Shown: positions 54,022-64,000 of the stretch, in pieces | Numbering within the stretch: the stretch's first letter is position 1 | Layout of the letters: each line of letters begins with the position of its first letter | Assembly (NCBI GenBank): GCA_018401755.1 | Contig: JAGYKJ010000005.1 | Span: 124,001 to 188,000, forward strand | DNA from: Litorivicinus sp. | GTDB taxonomy: Bacteria > Pseudomonadota > Gammaproteobacteria > Pseudomonadales > Litorivicinaceae | Reading direction: 5' to 3' | Length of the DNA: 64,000 bases | Program-made: the position numbers and the translations under genes | Notes under the pieces: generated by a model | Told to the model about the DNA's origin: nothing | Seen by the model: the letters and a program-made list of their open reading frames with translations, nothing else | Database searches by the model: none

Positions 54022-54226
54022 AGCAATATCTCGGTGAGTGGGCGCTTAGTCTAGAGGCATGGGCGCCCTCGGGACAATGCGGTCTCATCCCAACGCGATC
54101 GATAAAACCACGAGCTCAAAAGCATGAGGAGGCCTTTGTCGCGCCGAGCACGTGACAAACTGAAAATTTACTGGCATATTTCGCGCCCTGCTAAAGATCG
54201 CGTCTCGCGATCGTTATCTGCCCAAT

Positions 54227-54313
54227 GCCAAGGTGGTGGAACTGGTAGACACGACGGATTCAAAATCCGTTGCCCGTGAGGGCTTGAGGGTTCGAGTCCC
54301 TCCCTTGGTACCA
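54227..54313 (+). tRNA. tRNA-Leu (anticodon CAA)
   Basis: An 87-nt class II tRNA with encoded CCA. Acceptor GCCAAGG pairs with CCTTGGT (one G-U), the anticodon stem ACGGA/TCCGT holds loop TTCAAAA giving CAA, a long variable arm follows, and the T-loop is GTTCGAGTC. A perfect hairpin GATCGCG-TCT-CGCGATC (54196-54212) lies just upstream. In the reverse direction an open frame crosses this gene, which is only a shadow. Confidence 0.96.
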
Positions 54314-55248
54314 ACTGCGCTCGGAAACGCTCACCGCATTTTCTTCCAAAGATGTTGTAATCTTTCTTACCGATGCTTGACCAGTTACCTAAATGGTGAC
54401 GGGCTGGAGATAGCGTTTGAAGCGCTTTCAGCCGACAGACCTCTCCCAAGACAAAATTTTCAATGGTATGCGCTTGCACGTCTGGAAAAATGACCTCCAT
54501 CAATTGATAGGCTTCATCCAAAATACCCGCGTTAGATCGATGGATTCCAATGAGTCCAGAGTTCCGCATTAGCGCGTATTTATCGAGCCGGTAAATCGAC
54601 TGGCCATATCACATATCGCGGCCCACCAATCCCTCCTCCTCAAAGCGGGTAATACTCCGATTTCGGGATCCAATCACGGGGCCTTCATCAAATTTAAGAA
54701 CGATCGATGATGGATGTACATTCCGAGCAAGGGCCTTCGATGATTTTTGCCAGTGCGTATACATATCGAGCTGTATCAAGACGTCTTCTTCCGACTGGCT
54801 TATCACCTGCGCAAGCGTTCAGTTCTTAATCTCAAAATGATAGCGGTTTTCAAACGATCACTCAGTCTTCATCTGAGCAGTGAGCCCAACGCAAGTCACT
54901 GGGTACCCCGACAACACAACCAATTGATCCGTGACGACAGTAATCGCAGAGCGTTCGGACATAAATTGATCGTGGGACGCACGCGCGATTTGATCCTTTG
55001 CACCATGTGCGTAACCAAGATTTGGGCCGTAGCACACCAAGACCTATCGAATTGAAGGCTGTATCTTTGTCGGACCTCGAAAAAAACGGAACTCAATCGA
55101 ATGATCTCCTTTTGGGTCAAAAATTTATGATCAGAACCTTGAGGATCATCCATGAAGGCCCGCGGATTCAAATAATGAGAAAGGCTAGACAACCACGATC
55201 ATTTATGCTGTCCTCGGACTTGTTATTTCGCGACATGGGTATTTAATT
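54314..55248. other. Decayed, unrecognised gene remnants (mainly minus strand)
   Basis: Lower GC than its surroundings. On the minus strand pieces in changing frames read as protein-like sequence: from about 55150 DDPQGSDHKFLTQKEIIRLSS, then YGPNLGYAHGAKDQIARASH and VTDQLVVLSGYPVTCVG, then EEDVLIQLDMYTHWQKSSK, and down to 54400 YQLMEVIFPDVQAHTIENF. They may be one gene of roughly 250 residues broken by several frameshifts and stops. No family was recognised. Confidence 0.4.
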
Positions 55249-55745
55249 GTGAGAAATTTTGGGCAGATGGCGGGCTTGGTAGCGTTTTTTTTCTCGAGCT
55301 TCGTTTGGGCAGAAGTTTCAATTCAAGTGTATGGCATCAATAATGGAAAAATAGGTAGTATTCACGCCTGCAGTAGGCTTGGTGGGAAAGACCAATCGCC
55401 CGAGATTGTGATAACAACGATCCCAAAAAACGCTAAGTTTTTGACGATTATTGTTGATGATCCCGACGCTAGGCCGGTCGCAGGGAAGACTTGGGTTCAC
55501 TGGAATGTTTTCAACATTCCAGTGACTGGGTCAACAATGACCTTTGCCGCGGGCTCTAAACCCAGCGGGACAGTTGGTAAAATTCTGCAGGTTCAAGTCG
55601 TTATCAAGGAATGTGTCCACCAAATGGTCGGCATACATACAGGTTTGCTGTTTTCACCCAAGACAAAGAGGTTGAAGTCAAATCAGGATTCTCAGCTAAA
55701 GGTGTAACGATTGAAGAGTTCGAAGTAAAAATGACAAAACGATAA
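55249..55745 (+). pseudogene. YbhB/YbcL (PEBP-like) periplasmic protein, frameshifted
   Basis: A signal peptide (MAGLVAFFFSSFVWA) is followed by the phosphatidylethanolamine-binding protein fold: SPEIVITTIPKNAKFLTIIVDDPDA, then TWVHWNVFNIP. At a run of four A (55579-55582) the frame breaks; the rest (NSAGSSRYQGMCPPNGRHTY, then EVEVKSGFSAK) continues one frame over to the stop at 55745. One added A restores a normal 165-residue protein. Bacterial members have no firmly known function. Low GC suggests transfer. Confidence 0.8.
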
Positions 55746-55934
55746 CAGGTAGGGCTCACCACTGGAGATTTTGGCTGAACAGATCCTTTGGGCATGCCAT
55801 TTGACGTTGATGCCCCCATCGATCGTTAGGTGCGGTTGAATTTTGAGGCCCTTCGGGGTTACTTAAAGGCACGACTCAATGTGAACAATGGCAGTGCGCC
55901 AAAAAGTTGATACGATGGGGCGCCCTGCATTTTA

Positions 55935-56282
55935 GTGATTGCGGGTACCACGGATTCCAGTCGGAATGGAAGACTTCCAAAGAATTTAGCCTTGTTAGTT
56001 TATGACGGCCCAATAGATCATTACACATTCGTCCATGACGTACTTTCGTTCTTAAAAGCACGAAGGGCTGCAACTTTTCACTTTTTTCTGAAAAAGAGAA
56101 CCGAATATCGAGATACTAGCTGGCAAAGACTGCCGGGAAGTCTTTTCAAGACATCGACTCCGGCAATCAGAGAGGCTTCGACCGCACACACCTTCAATTC
56201 AGTGATTGCGCGAATTAGCGAATCGAACACTGATTTGATGACGCCACCGCTTCAAGTGAGAGCTGATATAAATTTTCTTTAA
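55935..56282 (+). pseudogene. Polysaccharide deacetylase (NodB-like) fragment
   Basis: The stretch NLALLVYDGPIDHYTFVHD followed by LSFLKARRAATFHFF matches the first motif of NodB-type deacetylases (usually TFDDGP then LLDxLKxxGxxATFF). The catalytic first Asp is Tyr here (VYDGP), and the remaining motifs are missing, so this is a dead fragment. Confidence 0.5.
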
Positions 56283-56970
56283 TAGCTTTATTTGACCCCA
56301 AAACGGCACCTTAATTGGAGTCGAACTTGGAACATACCAACTATTGAATCCTGTTCTGAGAACAATCTTGTAGCTATTTGCAACGAGATGGCGATGTATT
56401 GATGGATCCCGTTGCCAGTCCTCCACCAAAATCAAAGCAACCGGATGTCTGCGATAAATCGAGACCCCGAAGGATATCTAACTCCGTTCCTTCTGTATCA
56501 ATACTCAGTAGATCGATAGCGTCAATTTGATACTTGTCCAGCAACTGATCCAATGTCGCCAGAGTGACTTCGATTGATCGACCGGAAACGCTATTAGGAT
56601 CGATTTCTTCTCGATTGAGAGACGAGTGCGGACCCGCTTCTCCGCCAGCAAGATGGAAGATAGCAGCTACCTGCTGTTGCCTTTTCCGGGGATGTGAGGG
56701 CAACGGCCTCAACTGTAGGCCATCCAGCGTCAGTGAACTGCGCTGCATTTTGGGGGATCGCTTCTACAAGAAGACCAACCCATCCCTGAGCCAGAAATGG
56801 GGCCGATACCGCATTACTGGGGAGATTGCCCCAACATCCACAAATACTTTTTTCGAGCCGAAAAATTCAAAAAAGCTCATCAGGAGAGCGTCTTCTTCTG
56901 TGTGATGTAGTACGGATCTATTAATTACAAACGCATTCCCTGACACTGGTTTCTTTCCTTCAATTCTCAA
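56283..56970 (-). pseudogene. FkbM family methyltransferase, several frameshifts
   Basis: Pieces in three frames line up in order with FkbM methyltransferases: FFEFFGSKKVFVDVGAISP (SAM loop), SAPFLAQGWVGLLVEAIPQN, AAIFHLAGGEAGPHSSL, VTLATLDQLLDKYQIDAIDL followed by LSIDTEGTELDILRGLD, and ILVEDWQRDPSIHRHL followed by YKIVLRTGFNSWYV. At least three frame changes separate them. The family methylates sugars of surface glycans or small molecules. The start is near 56970. The right strand position next to other glycan genes supports a surface-polysaccharide context. Confidence 0.75.
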
Positions 56971-57063
56971 ATTCCGCGATACTATCGCAACTTATAGGAA
57001 TTCAGAGTAGTCAGTGGCGGGTCAGATGCCCCATACACGGAATACGAACGCTAAGGATCTATT

Positions 57064-57861
57064 TTGTCTCACGTATCCTGCTACATCATCGCCTTTAACG
57101 AAGAACGCAAAATCCGCCAAGCCGTTGGCAGTGTGATCGAGTGGGCAGATGAGGTCATTGTTTGCGACTCATTTAGTACGGATCGAACCGCAGAATACGC
57201 AGAAGCACTTGGCGCTCGTGTTGTACAAATCCCCTTTGAGGGATTTGGCAAACTCCGTAACACCGCACTCACCCACTGCACCCACCCTTGGATTTTTTCC
57301 CTCGATTCCGACGAGCGCTGCACACCAGAGGCCCGCGATGAAATCCTCTCAATTGTCAGATCGGATCAGGCGGATGGTCCCATCGCCTATTGGATGCCCA
57401 GAAAAAACTTCTTATTGGGTCGATGGGTGACCCATTCAGGCTGGTATCCAGATTATCGCCAACCCCAGTTATTTCGGAATGGACAGCTGCAATACACCCT
57501 TGAAGCGGTCCACGAAGGCTTTGAGTGCAAGGGCCCGATCGGACATCTCAAAGCGCCCATCTGGCAATTCCCGTTTGAGAACCTATCGCAGATGCTAAAG
57601 AAGGCAGACCGCTATTCGAGTCTTGGCGCGGAGAAGCTCCAGGACAAGAAACAAGGTGGCCTGGGCAAAGGACTCATCCACGGTCTCTCAATTTTTGTCC
57701 AAAGCTATGTCTTTAAAAGTGGTTGGCGTGATGGCCGAGCAGGTCTCGCCATCGCAGTCGGTGCCTTTATCGGGACCTTTTACAAGTACGCAAAACTCGC
57801 GGAATTACAACACGATTGGTCTGAACCCGAACAACCCCGCGTTGGGCCGCCTAACCCATGA
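57064..57861 (+). CDS. Glycosyltransferase family 2 (WaaE/KdtX-like)
   Basis: A 265-residue GT2 enzyme: CYIIAFNEERKI, then VCDSFSTDRT and LDSDERCTPE as nucleotide-sugar and metal motifs, with a C-terminal amphipathic or membrane-associated stretch (LGKGLIHGLSIFVQSYVFKSGW). This layout matches the LPS-core glucosyltransferase WaaE group. The start is TTG 57064 behind AAGGATC. It overlaps the RDD gene by 4 nt. The acceptor is unknown; LPS core is the likely one given lptFG nearby. Confidence 0.88.
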   Translation: MSHVSCYIIAFNEERKIRQAVGSVIEWADEVIVCDSFSTDRTAEYAEALGARVVQIPFEGFGKLRNTALTHCTHPWIFSLDSDERCTPEARDEILSIVRSDQADGPIAYWMPRKNFLLGRWVTHSGWYPDYRQPQLFRNGQLQYTLEAVHEGFECKGPIGHLKAPIWQFPFENLSQMLKKADRYSSLGAEKLQDKKQGGLGKGLIHGLSIFVQSYVFKSGWRDGRAGLAIAVGAFIGTFYKYAKLAELQHDWSEPEQPRVGPPNP

Positions 57862-58278
57862 TTGTGGAACCAGCACCGGTCTGGAAGCGTCTGCTTGCCT
57901 GGGTGTATGACGGATTAATTCTAACGGCCCTGTGGCTTGTCAGTGGCTTAGTTGCTGCGCTTCTGGCCGGTGGTGAAGCCCCACCCTGGCTCGTCAGAAC
58001 AATCGTTCTGATGTCGTCCGTCGCCTATTTTGGCTGGTCTTGGAAGGTTGGCGGCAAAACAGCTGGGATGCGCGCCTGGCGACTTCGCGTCGTCAGAGTG
58101 GACGGGCAGACCGCTCACCTGGTCAGACACCGCCCTCCGAATGGTGGTCTCGCTCGCCTGCCTGGCGCCAATCGGTGTCATGCTATTCACCGCATGGGTG
58201 CTCCCGCACCGCCAGACAATTTATGATCGACTCAGTCAGACGCAAGTGGTCCTAGAGCCCAAATCACTGCCGCAATAG
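57858..58278 (+). CDS. RDD family membrane protein (frameshifted)
   Basis: A small membrane protein with the RDD pattern: Arg in WKRLLAWVYDGLI and Asp in the first helix, then a second helix pair. At 58108-58112 an extra base breaks DGQ from PLTWSDTALRMVVSLACLAP, which holds the last helices and runs to 58278. Rebuilt length is about 140. The role of RDD proteins is mostly unclear; some act as ion exchangers. It converges on lptG with a 15-nt overlap. Confidence 0.8.
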
Positions 58279-59326
58279 ACGCGGGATCAATAGCATTGGG
58301 ATCGCCAGTGGCAACAACACCGCGAGACTTGGGTGCCAGCCAACAAGTAGTGTGAATGGAGCCGCCATATCCACCACATACTTGAACACTAAACCCGCCA
58401 AGACCGCCGCAAATACTCGGGTTGAGACAGACATTGACCGAAACGAGCCAAAGGCGGTGACCGCAGCAAGTAACGCCAACACCGTCAACGTCACAGGTAA
58501 GGTCATGCGTTGCCAAAATACTTGTGCATGTTGGCGAACCTCAAGCCCTTGTGATCGCAGAAATTGTTGCGCAACCCACAGTTCAGACAATGACAATTGC
58601 TCTGCAGGTAAAATCAGCCAACGCACGCCCTCAGCCTGCAGACCCGTCTCAAACGACAAAGGTTCCTGAGTCAGGATAATGCGCTCTGCCGCCATTTGAA
58701 GCTGTACCGCTTCATCTAAATTGCACCTTACCTGAGTCCAAGTGCACCTGCTCGCTGTCGACCACCGTCGCCAATTGCCGTGTGTCTGGGTCGATGGTGA
58801 GATGCCGCCAAGACGCGATCGATCCGTCTGCATCACCACGTAACCAAACGTAGCGATTGCTATCACGTGTCCACAAGGCGGCTGAGCTGTCACCTCGGGT
58901 ATATTGGGATTTCAGGGATTGCGCCCACTCCTCGGCTTGTGGCATGCCGATTTGCGCGATCAACAACACGCCAACAAGCAAGGGCACCAGACTCACAATC
59001 GCCTTCATTAAGATCTGCCCGATCGACAGCCCACTGGCTCGCAACACAGTCAAGGCACTGTGCTGTGCCAGCCCACCAAGGCCGGCAGCCACACCAATCA
59101 GTACAATTAACGGAAGATCCAAATAAAGACGACGCGGCAACCCCAAGGCCGAGACCCCGACCATTTGCGTCAGGGTGTACTGTGCGTAGGGGCTTTTCAT
59201 TTCATCTAATAATTTAAAGACGAATTCGAGCCCAGCAAACACCAAGGTCACCAGCAACATACTTTGCCAGATTGCGCGCGCGATCAGGCGTGTGGACTGT
59301 GTACCGATCATCTGCGTGCCTCTCAT
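58264..59326 (-). CDS. lptG: LPS export permease LptG (frameshifted)
   Basis: An inner-membrane half of the LptB2FG transporter that extracts LPS for the Lpt bridge. The N-terminal half (LIARAIWQSMLLVTLVFAGLEF; LYLDLPLIVLIGVAAGLGGL) and beta-jellyroll start lie in one frame; near 58717-58730 a slip moves to the frame with LQMAAERIILTQEPLS and the last helices. Rebuilt length is about 353. ATG 59326 overlaps the lptF stop by 4 nt. As an essential gene it is probably intact in life. Confidence 0.9.
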
Positions 59327-60387
59327 CTGCGCGCCCATCGCCCAAGACTTACCATGACAATCATCAGTGCGACAGCGAAGACTGCACCATGGACGGCCCA
59401 CAGTCCTGGCCAGGTACCCCATCCCCCGGTCGCCACACCAGTCCGGGCAAAACTCAAGGCCGTGATGTAGCCAAACTGCAGCACAATCACCGGAATTAAC
59501 CAAAGATAGCGTGATTGCCGTGCAGTCCCCTGCGCAATCAGAAAGGCAAAGGGCACCATCAGCCAGCACATCAGTGGTAATGCCGCCCGCCATTGGAATA
59601 ACGCCACTTCATTGGGTGCATCGGCCCGCAACAGCGCCCCTGTTGATAGGGTCTCGACCGGTGCCGGCCGCTCCGAGGCATCCTCAGGCAACCGAATCAC
59701 GTAGCGTCCGAACTGACTCACATCCCATTCAGGGGACCGAGCCGATCCCACGTGCTCGACACCGTCGAAGAGCACCAAGTATTTCTCGCGATCGGTGACT
59801 TCTTGACGGGCCGATCGCGCGGTGAGGTAAACCTCAGCACCCGTCTCGGTCCGCGGTTCCACGATAAAGACGTCCTGTAGCTCAGAGCGATCTGGTGAAA
59901 TCGTCTCAGCGTAGACCAGTCGGCCTGACCGATCTGATTGGAATCGTCCAGCGACGACGGTATCAAATCCAGTCAATTGATCGCGCGCCACCAGTTGCCG
60001 CTCCAGTTCTCGGGCAATCGATGGTGATGCCACCAGAGACAACCAGGCGACACAGAGCGCAATGACCGTCGCTGGCACGGCGACCAGGGTCAGTAACCGC
60101 AGCATCGACAGCCCTGCTGTCTGAAAAATCACCCACTCCGAGTCCTCGCGTAATCGCCCAAGCACCAACAAGATCGACAAGGTCAGGGCGAGCGGTAAGA
60201 TCAGCTCCAAAGAACTCGGAATCCGCCACAAAATCATGGTGAAGACCAACTCAAGCGAGAGCTCACCGACCGCCGCTTTTTCCAAGAACTGAATGAATCG
60301 ACCACTCAAGACCACAAGCAAGAGCACCATCGACACTGCGAAGGTCGATTTTAAAATCTCGCCGGTGAGATACCTCAGAATGATCAA
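59323..60387 (-). CDS. lptF: LPS export permease LptF
   Basis: A 354-residue partner of LptG with six helices and a periplasmic jellyroll. ILRYLTGEILKSTFAVSMVLLLVVLSGRF is the family N-terminus, so the TTG at 60387 is proposed as start; a longer frame reaches 60444 but would overlap pepA's start. It diverges from pepA, the usual lptFG/pepA arrangement. Confidence 0.92.
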   Translation of the reverse strand: MIILRYLTGEILKSTFAVSMVLLLVVLSGRFIQFLEKAAVGELSLELVFTMILWRIPSSLELILPLALTLSILLVLGRLREDSEWVIFQTAGLSMLRLLTLVAVPATVIALCVAWLSLVASPSIARELERQLVARDQLTGFDTVVAGRFQSDRSGRLVYAETISPDRSELQDVFIVEPRTETGAEVYLTARSARQEVTDREKYLVLFDGVEHVGSARSPEWDVSQFGRYVIRLPEDASERPAPVETLSTGALLRADAPNEVALFQWRAALPLMCWLMVPFAFLIAQGTARQSRYLWLIPVIVLQFGYITALSFARTGVATGGWGTWPGLWAVHGAVFAVALMIVMVSLGRWARR

Positions 60388-60432
60388 ATGTCCTACACTC
60401 CGTCGTTTTAATCTGTCTTCAAGGAGTCCACG

Positions 60433-61899
60433 ATGGACGTACAACGCGCATCCACCTCACTGACCCAGCTTCAGACCGACTGCGTGGTCGTTGGGATCCC
60501 TGAGGCCGAGAGTGTAGAAGCTTCCGTCGCTGAACTCGAGCACGGGCTCGCCTCGCTGGTACAAGACCTGATGGACAGCGGTGACTTTAAAGCCAAGGCT
60601 GGTCAGGTGTTAGTCGTGCAACGCCCTATGGGGCTCGTTGCCAAGCGCCTAGTGCTGGTTGGCCTCGGCCGGTCTGACAAGCGCACGGCCTGGAGCGAAC
60701 GCGAGTGCTTTACCGCGCTTGGCCAAACCTTGCATCAGCTTCCGATCAAGTCAGCACATCTCGACATATCCAGTCTTGTGCCGGGTCAAACCACAGCATC
60801 CATCGAGCGACTTGGGTATGCACTGGCGTACACCAGCTATCATTATGACACCACAAAACCACGCAAAGAGCCCAAAACGCATCAGCTTGGGACCGTGAGC
60901 ACTGGCGATGACGCCATCGTTGCTGACGCCCTCTCACAGGGTCTCATGATTGGTGAAGGCGCCAATCTCACCCGCGAGCTTGGAAATCTCCCTGGCAATA
61001 CCTGCACACCGCGCTACCTCGCCAGTCAAGCTGAGCACCTTTCAGCACGCTATCCAAAGCTAGAGGTCGAGATCCTCGATGAAGACGCGATGGCTGAGAT
61101 CGGCATGCATTGTCTCCTGTCAGTCTCTCGCGGCAGTGACGAACCGGCTCGATTCATCATCATCAAACACATGCAAGATCCTGATCCCACTGCCAAACCC
61201 AAGGTTTTGGTCGGCAAGGGGGTGACCTTTGACACCGGCGGTATCAGTTTGAAGCCAGGATCGGCGATGGACGAGATGAAGTTTGACATGTGCGGTGCCG
61301 CGACCGTCATGGGCTGCATGCAGGTTGTGAGTGCGCTGGCACTCCCAAAGAACATCATTGGAGTGATCGGAGCGGTTGAAAACATGCCCTCTGGACGCGC
61401 CATCAAGCCAGGCGATGTGGTTACAACACTGTCTGGTCAAACCGTTGAGATCTTAAACACCGATGCGGAAGGACGGCTTGTGCTGTGTGACGCCCTCACC
61501 TACGTGGAGCGTTTCGATCCCGAGGCAGTGGTCGACATCGCGACGTTAACAGGTGCTTGCTTGGTGGCGCTTGGCAAGCACAACACCGGCTTATTGAGTA
61601 CAGACGATGCCTTGGCGGAGACACTCTTGACCCTCGGTCGTGAGGTCGGCGACCCCTGCTGGAGACTGCCAATTGAGGAGCCCTATCAGAAATTACTCGA
61701 TTCAAATTTTGCAGACATTGCGAACATTGGTGGGCGGGATGCCGGCACCATCACTGCCGCCTGTTTTCTGAGCCGGTTCACCGATGCCTATCGCTGGGCA
61801 CACCTGGATATTGCGGGAACTGCCTGGTTTAGCAGTGGCAAGGCCAAGGGCGCCTCCGGACGACCCGTCCCCCTCTTGGTTGAATGGTTGCGTCAATGA
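60433..61899 (+). CDS. pepA: Leucyl aminopeptidase (cytosol aminopeptidase)
   Basis: A 488-residue M17 aminopeptidase with two metals. Ligands are visible: Lys262 (GKGVTFDTGG), Asp267, Asp285 and Glu346 in the signature NTDAEGRL (342-349). In E. coli PepA also binds DNA in XerCD recombination and carAB control; the N-terminal domain needed is present. A GGAG ribosome site precedes ATG 60433. Confidence 0.97.
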   Translation: MDVQRASTSLTQLQTDCVVVGIPEAESVEASVAELEHGLASLVQDLMDSGDFKAKAGQVLVVQRPMGLVAKRLVLVGLGRSDKRTAWSERECFTALGQTLHQLPIKSAHLDISSLVPGQTTASIERLGYALAYTSYHYDTTKPRKEPKTHQLGTVSTGDDAIVADALSQGLMIGEGANLTRELGNLPGNTCTPRYLASQAEHLSARYPKLEVEILDEDAMAEIGMHCLLSVSRGSDEPARFIIIKHMQDPDPTAKPKVLVGKGVTFDTGGISLKPGSAMDEMKFDMCGAATVMGCMQVVSALALPKNIIGVIGAVENMPSGRAIKPGDVVTTLSGQTVEILNTDAEGRLVLCDALTYVERFDPEAVVDIATLTGACLVALGKHNTGLLSTDDALAETLLTLGREVGDPCWRLPIEEPYQKLLDSNFADIANIGGRDAGTITAACFLSRFTDAYRWAHLDIAGTAWFSSGKAKGASGRPVPLLVEWLRQ

Positions 61900-62321
61900 C
61901 CGAAGCAGCCTTTTACCTGCTCGCCGACGAGAGCCACGACGCGCGCCTTGAGTTTGTTGTGCGTTTAGCCCGTCAAATCTGGCGAAAAGGACATCAAATT
62001 CATTGTCATGTGGCGGACCAAGCAACTGCTGACGCGTTAAGTCATGCCATGTGGTCCGATGATGAGAGCTTTCTTCCCAATACCACAGACGCCCATGCGA
62101 GCGCTCAGGAGCGCGCCATCACCATCGGTACCGAAGATATTCCCGATCGTCATGGTGTGCTGATTCAGCTTGCAGGCGACTTGCCGACCTGGTTCGCCCA
62201 CTTTGAACGGATCATTGAAATCGTGATCCAAACACCCGCCGTTTTGGAACCCAGCCGCCGCAATTGGATGCGCTTAAAATCAGACGGCTATCCGATCACT
62301 CAACACGATATGCGTTCATGA
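61896..62321 (+). CDS. holC: DNA polymerase III chi subunit
   Basis: A 141-residue HolC protein that links the clamp loader to SSB. The [26 protein letters not shown] start and the [23 protein letters not shown] segment are typical. ATG 61896 overlaps the pepA stop and its own stop overlaps valS, both by 4 nt: the conserved pepA-holC-valS order. Confidence 0.95.
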   Translation: MTEAAFYLLADESHDARLEFVVRLARQIWRKGHQIHCHVADQATADALSHAMWSDDESFLPNTTDAHASAQERAITIGTEDIPDRHGVLIQLAGDLPTWFAHFERIIEIVIQTPAVLEPSRRNWMRLKSDGYPITQHDMRS

Positions 62322-64000
62322 CAGAGACAACTCTTCACAAAACCTACGACCCCGCATCACTCGAGTCGCACTGGTACCAAATCTGGGAATCCAGAGGGTA
62401 CTTTGCACCCAGCGGGACTGGCACACCCTTTTCCATCATGATTCCACCGCCGAACGTGACGGGATCTCTCCATATGGGGCATGCGTTTCAGGACACCATC
62501 ATGGACGCCCTGATTCGGTACCACCGAATGCTTGGGGATGACACGCTCTGGCAAGTGGGGACCGATCACGCAGGCATTGCCACGCAAATGCTGGTCGAGC
62601 GGCAACTCGCCGCAGAGGGGGTATCGCGCCATGATCTTGGACGCGATGCGTTTTTAGAGGCTGTCTGGAAGTGGAAAGACACCTCCGGTGGCATGATCAC
62701 CCAACAACTGCGGCGGATGGGCGCAAGTGTCGACTGGAGTCGAGAGCGCTTCACCATGGACGACGGATGCTCGCGCGCAGTGCAAGAGGTCTTTATTCGA
62801 CTCTATGACGAGGGATTGATTTATCGCGGCCAACGCTTGGTCAACTGGGATCCGGTCTTGCATACCGCCATCAGTGATCTCGAGGTAGTCAGTGAGGAAG
62901 AACAGGGGTCACTCTGGCATTTCCGATATCCCTTGACCTCGGGAGATGGCCATTTGGTGGTTGCCACCACGCGCCCTGAAACCATGCTTGGGGACACCGC
63001 GGTGGCCGTGCATCCAGAGGATGCCCGCTATCAACACCTGATCGGTCAGACCATCACTTTGCCCTTGGTTGGACGAGAGATCCCGATCATTGCAGATGAC
63101 TATGTCGATCCAGAATTTGGTACCGGTTGCGTGAAAATCACCCCAGCCCATGACTTTAACGACTACGCCATGGGTGAACGGCATCAGTTACCTGTCATCA
63201 ACATCATGACCCTGGATGCGCATCTCAATGAGACGGTTCCAGAACCCTACCGTGGGTTAGACCGGTTCGATGCGCGCGCCCAGATTGTTGCTGATCTTGA
63301 TGCGCTCGGACTGCTCGCGGGGATTGACGCGCACACGCTCAAAGTTCCACGCGGGGATCGGTCAGGAGTCGTGATTGAGCCTCTGCTGACTGATCAGTGG
63401 TTTGTCGCGGTTGAAAGCCTGGCAAAACCAGCCATTGCCGCGGTGGAGTCTGGCGCGATCCAGTTTGTGCCCAAGCAATGGGAAAACACCTATTTCGCGT
63501 GGATGCGTGATCTCAAGGATTGGTGTATTTCACGGCAATTGTGGTGGGGACATCGGATTCCGGCCTTCTACGACGACCAAGGGCAAATCTATGTGGGCGC
63601 CAATGAAGACGCGGTGCGTCTCAAGTACGGACTCTCCGCGTCTATGACCTTGCGTCAAGACGATGATGTGTTGGATACCTGGTTCAGCTCCGCGCTATGG
63701 ACCTTCTCGACACTCGGATGGCCAGATGAGACCCCTGAACTCGCCCGCTATCACCCCACCAGTGTGTTGGTGACCGGCTTCGATATCATCTTTTTCTGGG
63801 TAGCCAGAATGATCATGATGACCCTGAAATTCACCGGCGAAGTGCCCTTTAAAACGGTCTATGTGCATGGATTGGTTCGCGATGCGGATGGACAAAAAAT
63901 GTCCAAATCCAAAGGTAATGTGCTGGATCCGATTGACTTAATTGATGGCATTACACTCGAGGACTTGGTTGCGAAGCGCACAAAAAGTCTGATGCAACCG
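62318..64000 (+). CDS. valS: Valyl-tRNA synthetase (5' part, runs off window)
   Basis: An open frame of 561 codons from ATG 62318 to the window end. The class I motif HMGH is at 52-55 ([15 protein letters not shown]) and KMSKS at about 527-531. The editing domain with [17 protein letters not shown] lies between. The full protein is usually about 900-950 residues, so roughly 60% is seen. No frameshift is present. Confidence 0.97.
   Translation, partial: MTETTLHKTYDPASLESHWYQIWESRGYFAPSGTGTPFSIMIPPPNVTGSLHMGHAFQDTIMDALIRYHRMLGDDTLWQVGTDHAGIATQMLVERQLAAEGVSRHDLGRDAFLEAVWKWKDTSGGMITQQLRRMGASVDWSRERFTMDDGCSRAVQEVFIRLYDEGLIYRGQRLVNWDPVLHTAISDLEVVSEEEQGSLWHFRYPLTSGDGHLVVATTRPETMLGDTAVAVHPEDARYQHLIGQTITLPLVGREIPIIADDYVDPEFGTGCVKITPAHDFNDYAMGERHQLPVINIMTLDAHLNETVPEPYRGLDRFDARAQIVADLDALGLLAGIDAHTLKVPRGDRSGVVIEPLLTDQWFVAVESLAKPAIAAVESGAIQFVPKQWENTYFAWMRDLKDWCISRQLWWGHRIPAFYDDQGQIYVGANEDAVRLKYGLSASMTLRQDDDVLDTWFSSALWTFSTLGWPDETPELARYHPTSVLVTGFDIIFFWVARMIMMTLKFTGEVPFKTVYVHGLVRDADGQKMSKSKGNVLDPIDLIDGITLEDLVAKRTKSLMQP

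Noticed and set aside
54168-54569. 133-residue open frame on the minus strand
   Set aside because: Its C-terminal part is the reverse complement of the tRNA-Leu gene and the queA-tRNA spacer; only the N-terminal part may belong to a decayed gene, noted under 54314-55248.

Overview
The window (about 57% GC by eye) looks like a chromosome segment of a gammaproteobacterium near the Pseudomonadales/Oceanospirillales. The gene order prmB-aroC-MFS-leuCDB-asd-usg1-fimV-truA-trpF...accD-folC-SPOR-cvpA-purF-metZ, and the order der-bamB-yfgM-hisS-ispG-rodZ-pilF-rlmN-ndk-isc, match Pseudomonas-type synteny. LptFG, FimV, RodZ, BamB and a porin show an outer membrane. Genus cannot be named from the sequence alone.

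Layout. 1-3446: photolyase/cryptochrome genes, a glutathione peroxidase and the pterin genes folE-folX. 3549-7027: a three-gene membrane glycosylation cassette (flippase-like protein, polyprenyl-phosphate GT2, ArnT-like GT39). 7016-8378: msrB and htpX. 8379-14160: an accessory island with hipBA, mazEF, parDE, hicAB, a decayed parD copy, a serine recombinase fragment and mobilization-gene remnants, ending in a 3' half of tRNA-Met fused to the end of metZ. 14147-33722: a 19-gene minus-strand directon of amino-acid, purine, folate and lipid biosynthesis in which most neighbours overlap by 1-17 nt. 33798-46604: smrB (+), then another overlapping minus-strand run from trmJ to der. 46643-48635: a truncated SuhB-like gene, a damaged porin and AT-rich non-coding DNA. 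48635-54021: queA-tgt-yajC-secD-secF. 54227: tRNA-Leu(CAA). 54314-57000: a patch of decayed surface-polysaccharide-type genes. 57064-64000: GT2, RDD protein, lptFG, pepA, holC and the start of valS.

Working together: trpFBA, leuCDB, asd, metZ, aroC, purF and folC supply amino acids, purines and folate. LptFG exports LPS, BamB inserts outer-membrane proteins, and YajC-SecDF drives protein export. QueA and Tgt make queuosine; TrmJ, TruA and RlmN modify RNA. The isc locus holds only iscS and iscA.

Caution: from about 31.9 to 58.7 kb many core genes carry single-base indels (aroC, bamB x3, pilF, rlmN, iscS, secD x3, lptG, an RDD gene, the porin), several of them in homopolymers. Genes such as secD, lptG and bamB are unlikely to be dead, so sequence error is the leading explanation there; these are called CDS with the frameshift noted. 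Island genes and genes in the 54-57 kb patch are called pseudogenes.
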